The notes under the pieces: generated by a model | The model's database searches: none | Told to the model about the DNA's origin: nothing | The model's input: only the letters and a program-made list of their open reading frames with translations | Shown here: positions 53,476-60,645 of the stretch, piece by piece | How the letters are laid out: each line of letters starts with the position of its first letter | Position numbering within the stretch: position 1 is the first letter of the stretch | Position numbers and translations under genes: made by a program | Assembly: GCF_014200575.1 (NCBI RefSeq) | Contig: NZ_JACHBZ010000022.1 | Span: forward strand, 8,428-72,427 | Length of the DNA stretch: 64,000 bases | DNA from: Mucilaginibacter saanensis | GTDB lineage: Bacteria; Bacteroidota; Bacteroidia; Sphingobacteriales; Sphingobacteriaceae | Direction: 5' to 3'

Positions 53476-53583
53476 ATGCACGAAATTGAAGAAACCGGTG
53501 GCGCCCGAATAGGAATGGCCAATGCCACATGGCCTTTTGCTAAACTTATGCTCATTGTAACATCCTTGGTTCCTCAATCATAA
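53476..53583 (+). pseudogene. Truncated N-terminal gene fragment in the gap before the membrane protein
   Basis: The gap from 53388 to 53688 has no full gene, but an ATG at 53476 opens 35 codons containing ETGGARIGMANATWPFAKLM before the frame turns unrelated and stops. That peptide resembles the start of a family of roughly 100-residue hypothetical proteins I associate with Sphingobacteriaceae (GxARIGxxxATWPFA). The expected continuation (xVxxDxLxLNAxxxG) is missing, so this looks like a gene cut short by deletion. It could also be a short expressed peptide. Confidence 0.4.
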
Positions 53584-53688
53584 TCTGTAAACCGTTGATA
53601 TTAAATTGCTTTATTGGTTTGTTTTGGATAGCTTTATATAGGCATAGCTCATCTGGTGCAAACTTTTTATCACCTAAAATCCTGTTTT

Positions 53689-54102
53689 ATGAACTGGCAA
53701 CTAATATTTAAACTCTCCCTGTTTGGTTTAGCAATGGGCGTTGCTACCGCGTTTATTATTCCCAGCAGTATTGAAGGGATTTTTTGGCTGGCTATTTTTA
53801 TTATCTGCGCTTATTTTATCGCCAAAAATTGCACCTACATGTATTTTACCAATGGCTTTTGTTTAAGCTTGCTAAATTGTGTTTGGATCATAGCGGCACA
53901 TCTTATTTTTTTTAAACCTTATATGGCCACTCATACTAAAGAGGCGGCTATGTATACCAATAATGCCATGCATATTTCGCCCCAAATTGCGCTTGCCGTT
54001 ATTGGCATAGTGATAGGCATTTTTTCGGGACTGATACAGGGTTTGTTTGCCTTTATTGCCTCAAAAGTTGTTAAAAACAGGGCTACACCTTTTCAGGATT
54101 AA
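53689..54102 (+). CDS. Small multi-pass membrane protein, function unknown
   Basis: A 137-residue protein; ATG at 53689 (MNWQLIFKLS) is preferred over a further upstream frame opening because hydrophobic segment 1 starts there. Four hydrophobic segments are evident: about 5-24, 26-42, 48-70 and 100-122, with a short loop MATHTKEAAMYTNNAMHI between the third and fourth. I do not recognise a family. It is followed 9 bp later by the DUF1801 gene, so both may be co-transcribed. Confidence 0.65.
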   Translation: MNWQLIFKLSLFGLAMGVATAFIIPSSIEGIFWLAIFIICAYFIAKNCTYMYFTNGFCLSLLNCVWIIAAHLIFFKPYMATHTKEAAMYTNNAMHISPQIALAVIGIVIGIFSGLIQGLFAFIASKVVKNRATPFQD

Positions 54103-54111
54103 TTATACTGT

Positions 54112-54480
54112 ATGCTTACTCCAACAGATAATTTTTATCTGCAGCATCCTGAGCCGGTAAAAAGCTGTTTGCTGGCCTTACGGGAGATAATCCTGGCACA
54201 GGATAAAGAGGTATCTGCAGCCTGGAAATATGGGATGCCATTTTTTTGCTATAAGGGTAAAATGTTCTGCTATTTATGGGTTCATAAAAAGCTGCATCAA
54301 CCATATATAGGCATTGTTGAAGGGAAAAGATTTGACCATCCCAGCCTGATCATAGAGAAACGTTCGCGTATGAAAATTATGCTTTTTGAGGCCGAGAAGG
54401 ATTTGCCTATTAAAACCATTCAGTCTATCTTAAAACAAGCTCTTGGCCTGTATAAAACCGGGGTGATACCTTTAAAGTAA
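54112..54480 (+). CDS. DUF1801-domain protein
   Basis: A 122-residue cytoplasmic protein of the YdhG/DUF1801 type: LREIILAQDKEVSAAWKYGM, PFFCYKGKMFCYLWVHKKLH and the closing KDLPIKTIQSILKQALGL. The fold is related to frataxin-like alpha-beta domains; the function is not known, though relatives have been linked to iron-sulfur or nickel handling. Its 3' end overlaps the oppositely oriented glycosyltransferase gene by 9 bp (54472-54480). Confidence 0.8.
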   Translation: MLTPTDNFYLQHPEPVKSCLLALREIILAQDKEVSAAWKYGMPFFCYKGKMFCYLWVHKKLHQPYIGIVEGKRFDHPSLIIEKRSRMKIMLFEAEKDLPIKTIQSILKQALGLYKTGVIPLK

Positions 54481-55287
54481 GGATTCATTTAATAGATAAT
54501 CCAGTACGGTTTCGGCCTTAAGGTTTTCGGGAGGATAATTCCACACCAGTTTATAACATGGCGCAGTTTGGTTATCAATATTATCTTTTATGGTATTGGT
54601 TAGCGGGTTAAACAGGCCAACAGATTGTAAAGCGTGTGGTATATCGGCGCTTATTTTGGGTGTATTATCCCACAATTGCCTGGCTTTAGCATTGTTCAGG
54701 TAAACACTTTCAAAAAGGTAGTGGAACCAGAAATAGGGGTGCACATTTAGCACCTTACCGATAAAGGGATGTAACCAGGCCTGCGGACTAAGCCGCGGCA
54801 AGTATTTCTTAAGTATTTTTCTTTTGGAGTTTTCAATATAAACCAGGTTGCGGTTTCTGCCCCAGTATTGCTCAACCGCTTTATGAAATACATGGGTAAA
54901 ATAATTATCAGTTACTGATGCCATAAACCAACTGGAGATCATCCTGTCGGGTCCTGGCCGGTTAAAGGCAAAAAAGCCTGATTGCATTTGCTCGGGCAGC
55001 CACGTATCTAAAGGTTTTGTGCAGAAACAGGTAGCATCAACCCATACGCCTCCGTATTTTGCAAGCAGGTTGATGCGTAAAATATCTGAAAATGCCTGTT
55101 TGGTTAATATTTGAGGTGAAACCAAGGCATATTCGCTAAAATTGCTTTCGTCCAGAAAAATAATTTTCCAGTCTGGGTTATGCTTAAGCCATGAGTCGTA
55201 GCATTTCTTAACTACAACGGGCGCATTGTGGATGCCCTGTAGCCATAGAAACCAGATTATTTTAGGTAGTTCAGTATTATCTGACAC
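54472..55287 (-). CDS. Capsule-type glycosyltransferase (Caps_synth/GT32-like)
   Basis: A 271-residue cytoplasmic glycosyltransferase starting with GTG at 55287; no ATG lies near enough to keep the first strand. The N-terminal strand KIIWFLWLQGIHNAPVVVKK, the segment NPDWKIIFLDESNFSEY and the core SDILRINLLAKYGGVWVDAT fit the capsular polysaccharide synthesis family (PF05704), in which WVDAT replaces the DxD of GT32 enzymes. It would transfer a sugar to a surface polysaccharide. It is the last chromosomal gene before tRNA-Arg; no other capsule genes are close. Confidence 0.8.
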   Translation of the reverse strand: MSDNTELPKIIWFLWLQGIHNAPVVVKKCYDSWLKHNPDWKIIFLDESNFSEYALVSPQILTKQAFSDILRINLLAKYGGVWVDATCFCTKPLDTWLPEQMQSGFFAFNRPGPDRMISSWFMASVTDNYFTHVFHKAVEQYWGRNRNLVYIENSKRKILKKYLPRLSPQAWLHPFIGKVLNVHPYFWFHYLFESVYLNNAKARQLWDNTPKISADIPHALQSVGLFNPLTNTIKDNIDNQTAPCYKLVWNYPPENLKAETVLDYLLNESLL

Positions 55288-55403
55288 GGGTAGATATTTA
55301 GATAATCAAATATAGGGATATAAATTACACACCTGTTTAATAGGGACTTTTACGTGGTAGCGTATTTTTGCATATTCCACCATAAATTAAACAATTGAAT
55401 GTA

Positions 55404-55411
55404 TATATTTG
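55404..55411 (+). promoter_or_regulatory. -7 element of the tRNA-Arg gene
   Basis: TATATTTG matches TAnnTTTG and ends 8 bp before the mature tRNA 5' end. A TTG at the usual -33 distance is not present; stable RNA promoters may still use this box. Confidence 0.55.
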
Positions 55412-55419
55412 CGCCATCT

Positions 55420-55491
55420 GCTCCCGTAGTTCAACGGATAGAATTATGGTTTCCGGTACCATCGATATGAGTTCGAATCTCGTCGGGAGCA
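55420..55491 (+). tRNA. tRNA-Arg (anticodon CCG)
   Basis: A full cloverleaf: acceptor stem GCTCCCG / CGGGAGC, D-arm with GTTCAACGGATAGAA, anticodon stem ATGGT / ACCAT around loop TTCCGGT (anticodon CCG, codon CGG), T-arm ATGAG-TTCGAAT-CTCGT, discriminator A. The CCA end is not encoded, which is usual here. Phage genes start just after it, so its 3' half is a likely attachment site. Confidence 0.95.
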
Positions 55492-55544
55492 CAAAGGTAT
55501 TTATTATACCGCTATATATCAGATATATATACAGTTATTTTTAA

Positions 55545-55567
55545 AACGGTGCCTAATGGGTGCCGTT
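55545..55567. terminator. Bidirectional terminator between tRNA-Arg and the XRE gene
   Basis: AACGGTGCC (55545-55553) pairs with GGTGCCGTT (55559-55567) with two G-U pairs; A-runs and T-runs flank the two sides, so it can serve both the tRNA transcript and the leftward XRE operon, whose last stop codon is at 55570-55572. Confidence 0.75.
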
Positions 55568-55569
55568 TT

Positions 55570-55977
55570 TTATTTAATTTTCTTTTTTAATGCCTCAATT
55601 TCCTTCGCCTGGGCCTCCAATAATCTGATTAGGTGATTTTGGGTAAGCTCTATCATTTTGACAAACTTTTTTAATTGATGGAGCTCTAAATCTACTTTAT
55701 TGAAGTCTGTTAATATTTTTGTTGTAGCCGGCGTTTCACTTATTTTATCACCGTGCCCTGTGCTCAGCCAGTCTATGTTCAGTTTGTATTCATGAACTAG
55801 CTTGTGGATAAAATCAAACCTTATCGGGCTTTTGCCGCTTTCCATGTAAGAAAGATTACTCTGAGGCACCCCTAGCATTTTAGCTGCTGCATTCTGGCTT
55901 TTGTTAATATATTCCATCCGGAACATCTGTAGCCTATTAGCCGCGGCTATATCTTGGTATTCTGCTGTTGTTGGCAT
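55570..55977 (-). CDS. XRE-family HTH regulator with C-terminal coiled coil
   Basis: A 135-residue DNA-binding protein. Residues about 10-70 form a Cro/CI-type HTH: AANRLQMFRMEYINKSQNAA, AKMLGVPQSNLSYMESGKSP and LVHEYKLNIDWLSTGHGD. After a linker, residues 95-134 are an amphipathic coiled coil (LELHQLKKFVKMIELTQNHL) ending KEIEALKKKIK that should drive oligomerisation. It is the last gene of the leftward four-gene run starting at the S24 repressor, 6 bp after the preceding gene. It may be a second immunity regulator or the control of the unknown genes between. Confidence 0.85.
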   Translation of the reverse strand: MPTTAEYQDIAAANRLQMFRMEYINKSQNAAAKMLGVPQSNLSYMESGKSPIRFDFIHKLVHEYKLNIDWLSTGHGDKISETPATTKILTDFNKVDLELHQLKKFVKMIELTQNHLIRLLEAQAKEIEALKKKIK

Positions 55978-55983
55978 TGTTGA

Positions 55984-56388
55984 TTATTGTTGTGGTGTAT
56001 AAGTGAATTTGAACCAGTTGTGATCATGCTCAATTTTTACATCTCTAAATTCATCTTCAAAATATAAATTATTGTAATAGGCCTGATCTAGAAGTAATTT
56101 AATTGCTTGTAGTTGTGAAGTTTTTCTGTCTAAGTCGTAGTTCCACCATTGTATTATAAATCTTCCGGTTTTGGGCGTCAGTTCATAACCATATGCATAA
56201 ACCCCGTAACCTATACAATCATTTAATTCATATGCAGATTCAAATGGTTTGAATCCAGAAATGGGCCAGTGGTCTGATTCGTTGAATGAGCTTTCGTATA
56301 TTATACGAAGCGCTGTGTCGCAAACATGCGCTATTAGGTCGCGCTTTGCAGCTTGGTTTTCTGGGGAAATTTTATTTAGGATCGGCAT
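55984..56388 (-). CDS. Unknown phage-region protein (134 aa)
   Basis: A 134-residue protein with no signal peptide or membrane segment. It is rich in aromatic residues (HWPISGFKPFESAYELNDCI, FIIQWWNYDL, HNWFKFTYTP) and looks like a compact alpha-beta domain; I do not recognise it. It starts 2 bp after the upstream exported-protein gene's stop and ends 6 bp before the XRE gene, so it is in the repressor-side operon that would be transcribed in the lysogen. That position is typical for lysogenic-conversion or superinfection-exclusion genes, but this is inference. Confidence 0.65.
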   Translation of the reverse strand: MPILNKISPENQAAKRDLIAHVCDTALRIIYESSFNESDHWPISGFKPFESAYELNDCIGYGVYAYGYELTPKTGRFIIQWWNYDLDRKTSQLQAIKLLLDQAYYNNLYFEDEFRDVKIEHDHNWFKFTYTPQQ

Positions 56389-56390
56389 CG

Positions 56391-57014
56391 TTACGATTTT
56401 TTCTTTTTATTAATTTCTTCGGCCCATTTTACTGTGAAAGTGAATATGTACTCAGTGGTAACGCCTGATATCACGATTGGAAGCAAAATCCTTACCTGTG
56501 AGCCATCAAATGCTGGTAATGTATGTTTTTTAGGGCTTTCAAATAGATTCAACTGTCTCCATCCGCCATAACTTCCTTCAGAGTAATAAACATAATCAGT
56601 AGGTGCTATTAGATCTGACAACTTTGCGCCTTTTATAATTCCGGTTGCCGGCTGCGCATTTTCCCTATCCATAAATTTTACGCCCTTATGGAATACTTTA
56701 TGAGTATTACCATCTTTGTCTATATAAGCTGCTTCATCCCATAAAAGCCTAATTGTTTGATTAGAGAAATTCTTCAATTCAAAATCAAAGTCATTTAATG
56801 AGTACTGCCAGTTAACCTCAATATTTTTATCAGTAAACAAATAATGTGGGTTAAACACATTTCCAATGCTATCGATCTTGATGCTTGTTGAATCTGCAGT
56901 TATTTTGCCCTGTGTCTCTACTTTTGTTAGGCTGGCTTTATAAAGGCCCTTTTGTCCAAAGACAGTTGTAGCTGCCATAGCTAAAACAAAGGCAATAAAT
57001 AGTGATTTTTTCAT
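56391..57014 (-). CDS. Unknown exported protein in the phage repressor operon
   Basis: A 207-residue protein with a clear Sec signal peptide (MKKSLFIAFVLAMAATTVFG, cleavage near Gln21) and no lipobox. The mature part is beta-rich, with VNWQYSLNDFDFELKNFSNQ, TIRLLWDEAAYIDKDGNTHK and YIFTFTVKWAEEINKKKKS, a lysine-rich tail. The layout resembles bacterial immunoglobulin-like or lipoprotein-related sandwiches, but I cannot name a family. It lies between the S24 repressor gene (14-bp gap) and the 134-residue unknown. An envelope protein made by a lysogen could block further phage entry; untested. Confidence 0.7.
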   Translation of the reverse strand: MKKSLFIAFVLAMAATTVFGQKGLYKASLTKVETQGKITADSTSIKIDSIGNVFNPHYLFTDKNIEVNWQYSLNDFDFELKNFSNQTIRLLWDEAAYIDKDGNTHKVFHKGVKFMDRENAQPATGIIKGAKLSDLIAPTDYVYYSEGSYGGWRQLNLFESPKKHTLPAFDGSQVRILLPIVISGVTTEYIFTFTVKWAEEINKKKKS

Positions 57015-57028
57015 TTGTGGGTTTAGGT

Positions 57029-57784
57029 TTATTTCAATTTAGGTCTTGTACGCTGTACGATTTGGATCACGCTAAATATTTGTTGCATATCATCCAGTCT
57101 AAGGGTTTCATCGTTGTATTTGGGATTAAGTGAATGAATTGTGATAGTTCCGTTCTCAACGTCGTGTTTAGCAATCTGCTTTATTAATATACCTTCAGTT
57201 TTATGAACGAATATCCAATTTTTATAATTGTGGGTGTGTAGCCTTGTTTTCCAGGAATCTTTATGTAAATCCCGACCAATAGCAATGCGTCCAGGGAATA
57301 TACTTTCCTCTGCTAATTCAATAGTATCTAGGCAGATCATACTATCACCAATAACTTCAAAACCCAAATAAGTGCCATTAGGCTCTTTATCTACGCCTAT
57401 TAAAATATCCTCCAAGTCGTCATAATATTCAGGATCAGCAAACCCTCGGCTGTAGCCCGCATAGGCCCGCTCCGGAACAATTTTTACCCTTAAGGCCGCA
57501 GTGCCATCAGGTAAGGTGAATTTTTCTTGACTTTTATCATCATGTTCCAATGGATCAGGATAAAGTCTTGTTGGGACTGCCTCGAGTCGGGCGGTGGATT
57601 GATCTTTATCCGTTATAATTGAACTAGTTCCATTAAAGAAATAATTCATAAGCAGGTTGAAATCCGCAGATTTAGGTTGTGATTTACCCTTTATCCACTT
57701 ATACATCCTATCGTAAGGAATCCCTAACTTCTTTTCTATTAATTTTAAATCGCTGTCTCTCAGCCTATTAATTAATTCTTCCAT
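57029..57784 (-). CDS. S24-type phage repressor (CI/LexA-like, self-cleaving)
   Basis: A 251-residue repressor. N-terminal HTH-like region (about 5-50, GIPYDRMYKWIKGKSQPKSA) is joined to an S24 peptidase domain. The cleavage site Ala109-Gly110 lies in PERAYAGYS, the nucleophile Ser148 in VIGDSM and the general-base Lys202 in GILIKQI; spacing between Ser and Lys fits LexA/CI proteins. Damage-triggered self-cleavage would lift repression of the rightward early operon. It faces that operon across a 124-bp region with a palindromic operator and heads the leftward run. Confidence 0.88.
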   Translation of the reverse strand: MEELINRLRDSDLKLIEKKLGIPYDRMYKWIKGKSQPKSADFNLLMNYFFNGTSSIITDKDQSTARLEAVPTRLYPDPLEHDDKSQEKFTLPDGTAALRVKIVPERAYAGYSRGFADPEYYDDLEDILIGVDKEPNGTYLGFEVIGDSMICLDTIELAEESIFPGRIAIGRDLHKDSWKTRLHTHNYKNWIFVHKTEGILIKQIAKHDVENGTITIHSLNPKYNDETLRLDDMQQIFSVIQIVQRTRPKLK

Positions 57785-57812
57785 TTAAATTGAAAAATAT
57801 CAATTGAATTAT

Positions 57813-57843
57813 TTGAATAATGGAAAAAGTTCCATTACATTTG
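57813..57843 (+). promoter_or_regulatory. Early rightward promoter with embedded operator palindrome
   Basis: TTG (57813-57815), 20-bp spacer and TACATTTG (57836-57843) form an exact Bacteroidota promoter. The palindrome TAATGGAA-aaag-TTCCATTA (57818-57837) fills the spacer, where a bound repressor would block the polymerase. The S24 or XRE protein is the obvious candidate binder. Confidence 0.75.
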
Positions 57844-57908
57844 TATTGTGCAACAGCAACAAAGATAAACATAAACAATAAACGCTCATATAGCAAATAA
57901 CTACTGCC

Positions 57909-58148
57909 ATGAATCTACTAGTAAATAATTACGGTGTGCCAGCTATAAACTTTGAGGTCGGCATATTAACAAAAAGGGAAATTGAGATCGTAGAGAGATC
58001 AATATTGCCTGACCGCCAAATAGCCTGGGACCTGGATATCAGCTATTACACAGTGCTTTCGCATTTAAAAAGTATTAGAAATAAGACCGGTATTCAAGAC
58101 GGCAGGCAGCTGGTTTACTTCGGAATTAAAAAAGGACTAATCAATTAA
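57909..58148 (+). CDS. LuxR-type HTH protein (first early gene)
   Basis: A 79-residue DNA-binding protein consisting almost only of a LuxR/GerE-type HTH: LTKREIEIVERSILPDRQIA, then WDLDISYYTVLSHLKSIRNK and TGIQDGRQLVYFGIKKG. No sensor domain is attached. As the first gene behind the early promoter it may be a Cro-like switch or an activator of later phage genes. It is followed 6 bp later by a small unknown gene. Confidence 0.8.
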   Translation: MNLLVNNYGVPAINFEVGILTKREIEIVERSILPDRQIAWDLDISYYTVLSHLKSIRNKTGIQDGRQLVYFGIKKGLIN

Positions 58149-58154
58149 AACGAT

Positions 58155-58379
58155 ATGGAAGTATTAACACCACAACGCGGCACCTCATGGCCCATTCTCA
58201 TATCAGATATCGAACTGATAGGTGAGGAACATGCAAGACCGTTCCCTTTAGACAAGGAAAGTTCAATAAGGCCGGCAATTAGCAGCCGTGTAAAGGCAAT
58301 GCACCCTGACAGGGTATATGTGGCTACCAAGGAAGAAAGAAATGGCGTTTCAGCTATCTGGGTTTACCGAAAATCATAA
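58155..58379 (+). CDS. Small unknown phage protein (74 aa)
   Basis: A 74-residue protein beginning MEVLTPQRGTSWPILISDIE. It has a mixed charge pattern and a late VYVATKEERNGVSAIWVYRK, suggesting a small beta-containing domain. No family recognised. It lies 6 bp after the LuxR-type gene and 4 bp before the next gene in the early operon; overlaps with alternative upstream frames of the next gene were discounted because its own frame fits the spacing. Confidence 0.6.
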   Translation: MEVLTPQRGTSWPILISDIELIGEEHARPFPLDKESSIRPAISSRVKAMHPDRVYVATKEERNGVSAIWVYRKS

Positions 58380-58383
58380 AGCA

Positions 58384-58776
58384 ATGGCAACTTTAACCAA
58401 AGAACTTCAAAAGACAAACATCAGCCTGCTATCATTATTATGCTCTGCAAATTTTGATAAAAGCAGGATCATCATAGCCGACTATGAGTTGTCAGAAAAC
58501 TTCCTGACTCTATATCTGGAAGATAAAAAATACCCGGCATCTGATTTAGCTGATGCTTTGATGTACAAGTTACCGGTTTCAAAGTTTGCCCAGATCATTG
58601 AAGTAAACCAGCTTAACAGCTATTCAGGTACTAAATATTCTACCAGTGGGCGAGCTTATGCAGATCGCATAGTGATAGCCGAACCTATTAACTGGTTCAA
58701 ACAAGATACTGACAGCTTAGAGCAGCAATTTGCACTGGAAGTAGTTAAAAACCAATTATTAAAATCATCAATATGA
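58384..58776 (+). CDS. Unknown phage protein (130 aa)
   Basis: A 130-residue soluble protein; ATG at 58384 (MATLTKELQKTNISLLSLLC) is used because it lies just after the previous stop. It contains KYPASDLADALMYKLPVSKF and a C-terminal helix SLEQQFALEVVKNQLLKSSI. No family recognised. The stop overlaps the start of the 44-residue membrane protein gene by 4 bp (ATGA). Confidence 0.6.
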   Translation: MATLTKELQKTNISLLSLLCSANFDKSRIIIADYELSENFLTLYLEDKKYPASDLADALMYKLPVSKFAQIIEVNQLNSYSGTKYSTSGRAYADRIVIAEPINWFKQDTDSLEQQFALEVVKNQLLKSSI

Positions 58777-58907
58777 GTGCGCTACTAATTTTTGCCGGCA
58801 AGGCATTATCACTTTCGGTATGGTGCCTTTTAATTGCCTGTACTGTTGCAGCAACCATCATAACACTACCATTTCAAATCATACTTTTTTTATCGGAGGA
58901 CAGATAA
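58773..58907 (+). CDS. 44-residue single-span membrane protein, coupled on both sides
   Basis: ATG at 58773 overlaps the previous stop (ATGA) and its TAA at 58905-58907 overlaps the next start (TAATG). The peptide begins MSALLIFAGKALSLSVWCLL and continues into one long hydrophobic helix (about 4-40) before the polar end LSEDR. The overlapping starts and stops on both sides are strong evidence that it is translated. A sequence GGAGG for the next gene lies inside its last codons. Role unknown; small phage membrane proteins can be holins, exclusion factors or regulators. Confidence 0.65.
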   Translation: MSALLIFAGKALSLSVWCLLIACTVAATIITLPFQIILFLSEDR

Positions 58908-59200
58908 TGGAAGGAGTAACATTAATTGAAACACACACTTTGGAGGCATTGATAAATGAAGTTAGAGGCCTTAAAGAAACCGTTGTAACAACGATTTCTG
59001 AACTCAAAGAAACAAAAAAGCCATACCTAACGCCTCAGGATGTAATGCAAATCACAGGTTTCGGCAAAACCTGGATTAATGATAACAAACAGTTCATAGG
59101 CTTTACCACGGTCGGCGGCTGCCTGAGATTCAAACGCAAGGATGTGGAGGCCTACATGGAACAAAACTATTTCAAAACCAAATCACCAAGGAGGAAATAA
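58907..59200 (+). CDS. MerR/excisionase-type HTH protein
   Basis: A 97-residue DNA-binding protein; ATG at 58907 overlaps the upstream TAA, with GGAGG 10 bp before it. An N-terminal helix (TLEALINEVRGLKETVVTTI) precedes the winged HTH_17-type domain YLTPQDVMQITGFGKTWIND, then FTTVGGCLRFKRKDVEAYME. Such proteins in Bacteroidota phages and conjugative elements act as excisionases or helpers of integration. No integrase is adjacent, so the partner would be beyond the window. Confidence 0.8.
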   Translation: MEGVTLIETHTLEALINEVRGLKETVVTTISELKETKKPYLTPQDVMQITGFGKTWINDNKQFIGFTTVGGCLRFKRKDVEAYMEQNYFKTKSPRRK

Positions 59201-59201
59201 T

Positions 59202-59645
59202 ATGATCATTACACACGAAACTACAGTTGAACAATACGAGGAATGGTTATCTACCAATCCTGAATTCACAGCTCTTAAAGTGGCTGTAAGATCAGTATTC
59301 CGCATAACCTATCAATGGATCGGAAGGGCGAAACGCATTTTTAAAAAGGGGAAAACAAGGTCTTCATTGAGGCCGAGTATAGCGCTTACTGTCTATCCAT
59401 TAAGTTATAATAAAAATGGCGGCTTAACTAGCATAAACTACTACAACTGGCTTTACCATATACATAAGGAGTTAAAGTTAACAACCGGGCACCTGCGCAG
59501 AATTGAAATGTTTGAATGCCTTGAAGGAATGCCATGGGCAGCTGCAGTATATGAAAACCGCAATGAGCGAATAGCGCGGATAGAGGCAGAGCTGGCCATG
59601 GAAAAACTACACGAATCAGCATTAGAAGTATTACTTAACAGATAA
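59202..59645 (+). CDS. Unknown phage protein (147 aa)
   Basis: A 147-residue protein; the ATG at 59202 has the strong site AAGGAGG 8 bp upstream. It has a basic middle (WIGRAKRIFKKGKTRSSLRP) that may bind nucleic acid, and a helical C-terminus (NRNERIARIEAELAMEKLHE). No family recognised. Located one base after the HTH gene and 5 bp before the ATPase gene, inside the early operon. Confidence 0.65.
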   Translation: MIITHETTVEQYEEWLSTNPEFTALKVAVRSVFRITYQWIGRAKRIFKKGKTRSSLRPSIALTVYPLSYNKNGGLTSINYYNWLYHIHKELKLTTGHLRRIEMFECLEGMPWAAAVYENRNERIARIEAELAMEKLHESALEVLLNR

Positions 59646-59650
59646 ATATC

Positions 59651-60493
59651 ATGGAATTAAAAAAAGCAACCAGAAGCCAGGTAAAACTGCGCTTAAATAT
59701 ATCAGCGCCAAGCGGTGCCGGAAAAACATATTCAGCCTTAAGAATGGCCAAAGGGCTATGTGGAAATTGGGATAAAATAGCTGTTATCGATACTGAGAAC
59801 GAATCTGCCAGCTTGTATTCAAACTTAGGATCATTCAATACGCTGGGATTAACGGCGCCATTTACACCGGAAAAGTACATACAGGCTATTGAGATCTGTG
59901 AGAATGCTGGTATGGAGGTAATCATACTGGATAGCACATCACACGAATGGGCCTGCATACTGGAAGAAAACGAATTGCTTGCTCAGGCAAAGTTTCGAGG
60001 GAACACTTGGTCAGCATGGTCTGTAACTACCCCAAGACATGACCGATTTGTAAACAAAGTATTACAGTCAAAATCTCACATCATCACCTGTACCCGCTCT
60101 AAAATGGAAACCGTGATGGGTGATGACAAAAAAGTAAAAAAGGTTGGTATGAAAGATCAGCAGCGCGAAGGATGGGAGTACGAATTGACTGTATCATTAA
60201 ACATCGACCGTGATACTCACCTGTGCATACCTAGCAAAGACAGGACCAACCTGTTTGAAGGCAAAAATCCATTTCTTATCACAGAAGATACGGGTGAGCA
60301 AATTAAAAACTGGTGTGAGGATGGCGCTGTTCAAAAGTCCGGTGACGCTAAGTTGCGCGAAGCTACCACGCTCGTTGAATTGGCTAATGTTTACAAAGCG
60401 CTACCGGTAGCTGAGCAAAAAGAGTTCATGAAATTAAAGGACGAACTGAAGGCAAAACTATCACCCGCCGAGCTTAAACAGGTCGCCGCCTAA
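59651..60493 (+). CDS. RecA-like phage ATPase (AAA_24, Sak4-like)
   Basis: A 280-residue P-loop ATPase. Walker A SAPSGAGKTYSAL (about 18-30), an acidic strand IAVIDTENESASLYS (about 44), Walker B EVIILDSTSHEWACILEEN (about 96) and a glutamine-rich stretch KDQQREGWEYELTV near 170 fit the AAA_24 family that includes the single-strand annealing-associated Sak4 proteins. The C-terminal helices (LRE, LVELANVYKALPVAEQKEF) may bind partners. It lies close to a PD-(D/E)XK nuclease gene, so a phage recombination module is a reasonable inference. Confidence 0.78.
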   Translation: MELKKATRSQVKLRLNISAPSGAGKTYSALRMAKGLCGNWDKIAVIDTENESASLYSNLGSFNTLGLTAPFTPEKYIQAIEICENAGMEVIILDSTSHEWACILEENELLAQAKFRGNTWSAWSVTTPRHDRFVNKVLQSKSHIITCTRSKMETVMGDDKKVKKVGMKDQQREGWEYELTVSLNIDRDTHLCIPSKDRTNLFEGKNPFLITEDTGEQIKNWCEDGAVQKSGDAKLREATTLVELANVYKALPVAEQKEFMKLKDELKAKLSPAELKQVAA

Positions 60494-60645
60494 TGTCGTA
60501 CTCAAAAGATGCTTTTATTCAGTTCCAGGAAGCAGAATATCAAGCGAGTGAGCAATTCAAACTTAAACAAGAATTATTAATGCCTGCTGTGGTAAAACAG
60601 CAGGCAGCTAAAACCTCCAAACCCAAAACCAATGGAAAATCTTAA
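60493..60645 (+). CDS. Small charged protein coupled to the ATPase gene
   Basis: A 50-residue protein, ATG at 60493 overlapping the ATPase stop by one base (TAATG). It is rich in Gln, Lys and Glu (FIQFQEAEYQASEQFKLKQE) and probably helical, ending in a Lys-Pro tail. Its end overlaps the next gene by 14 bp. No family recognised; it is supported mainly by the exact overlaps. Confidence 0.55.
   Translation: MSYSKDAFIQFQEAEYQASEQFKLKQELLMPAVVKQQAAKTSKPKTNGKS

Noticed and set aside
55492..55569. Defined attL core
   Set aside because: No second copy of the tRNA 3' end is present in the window, so the crossover core cannot be set.
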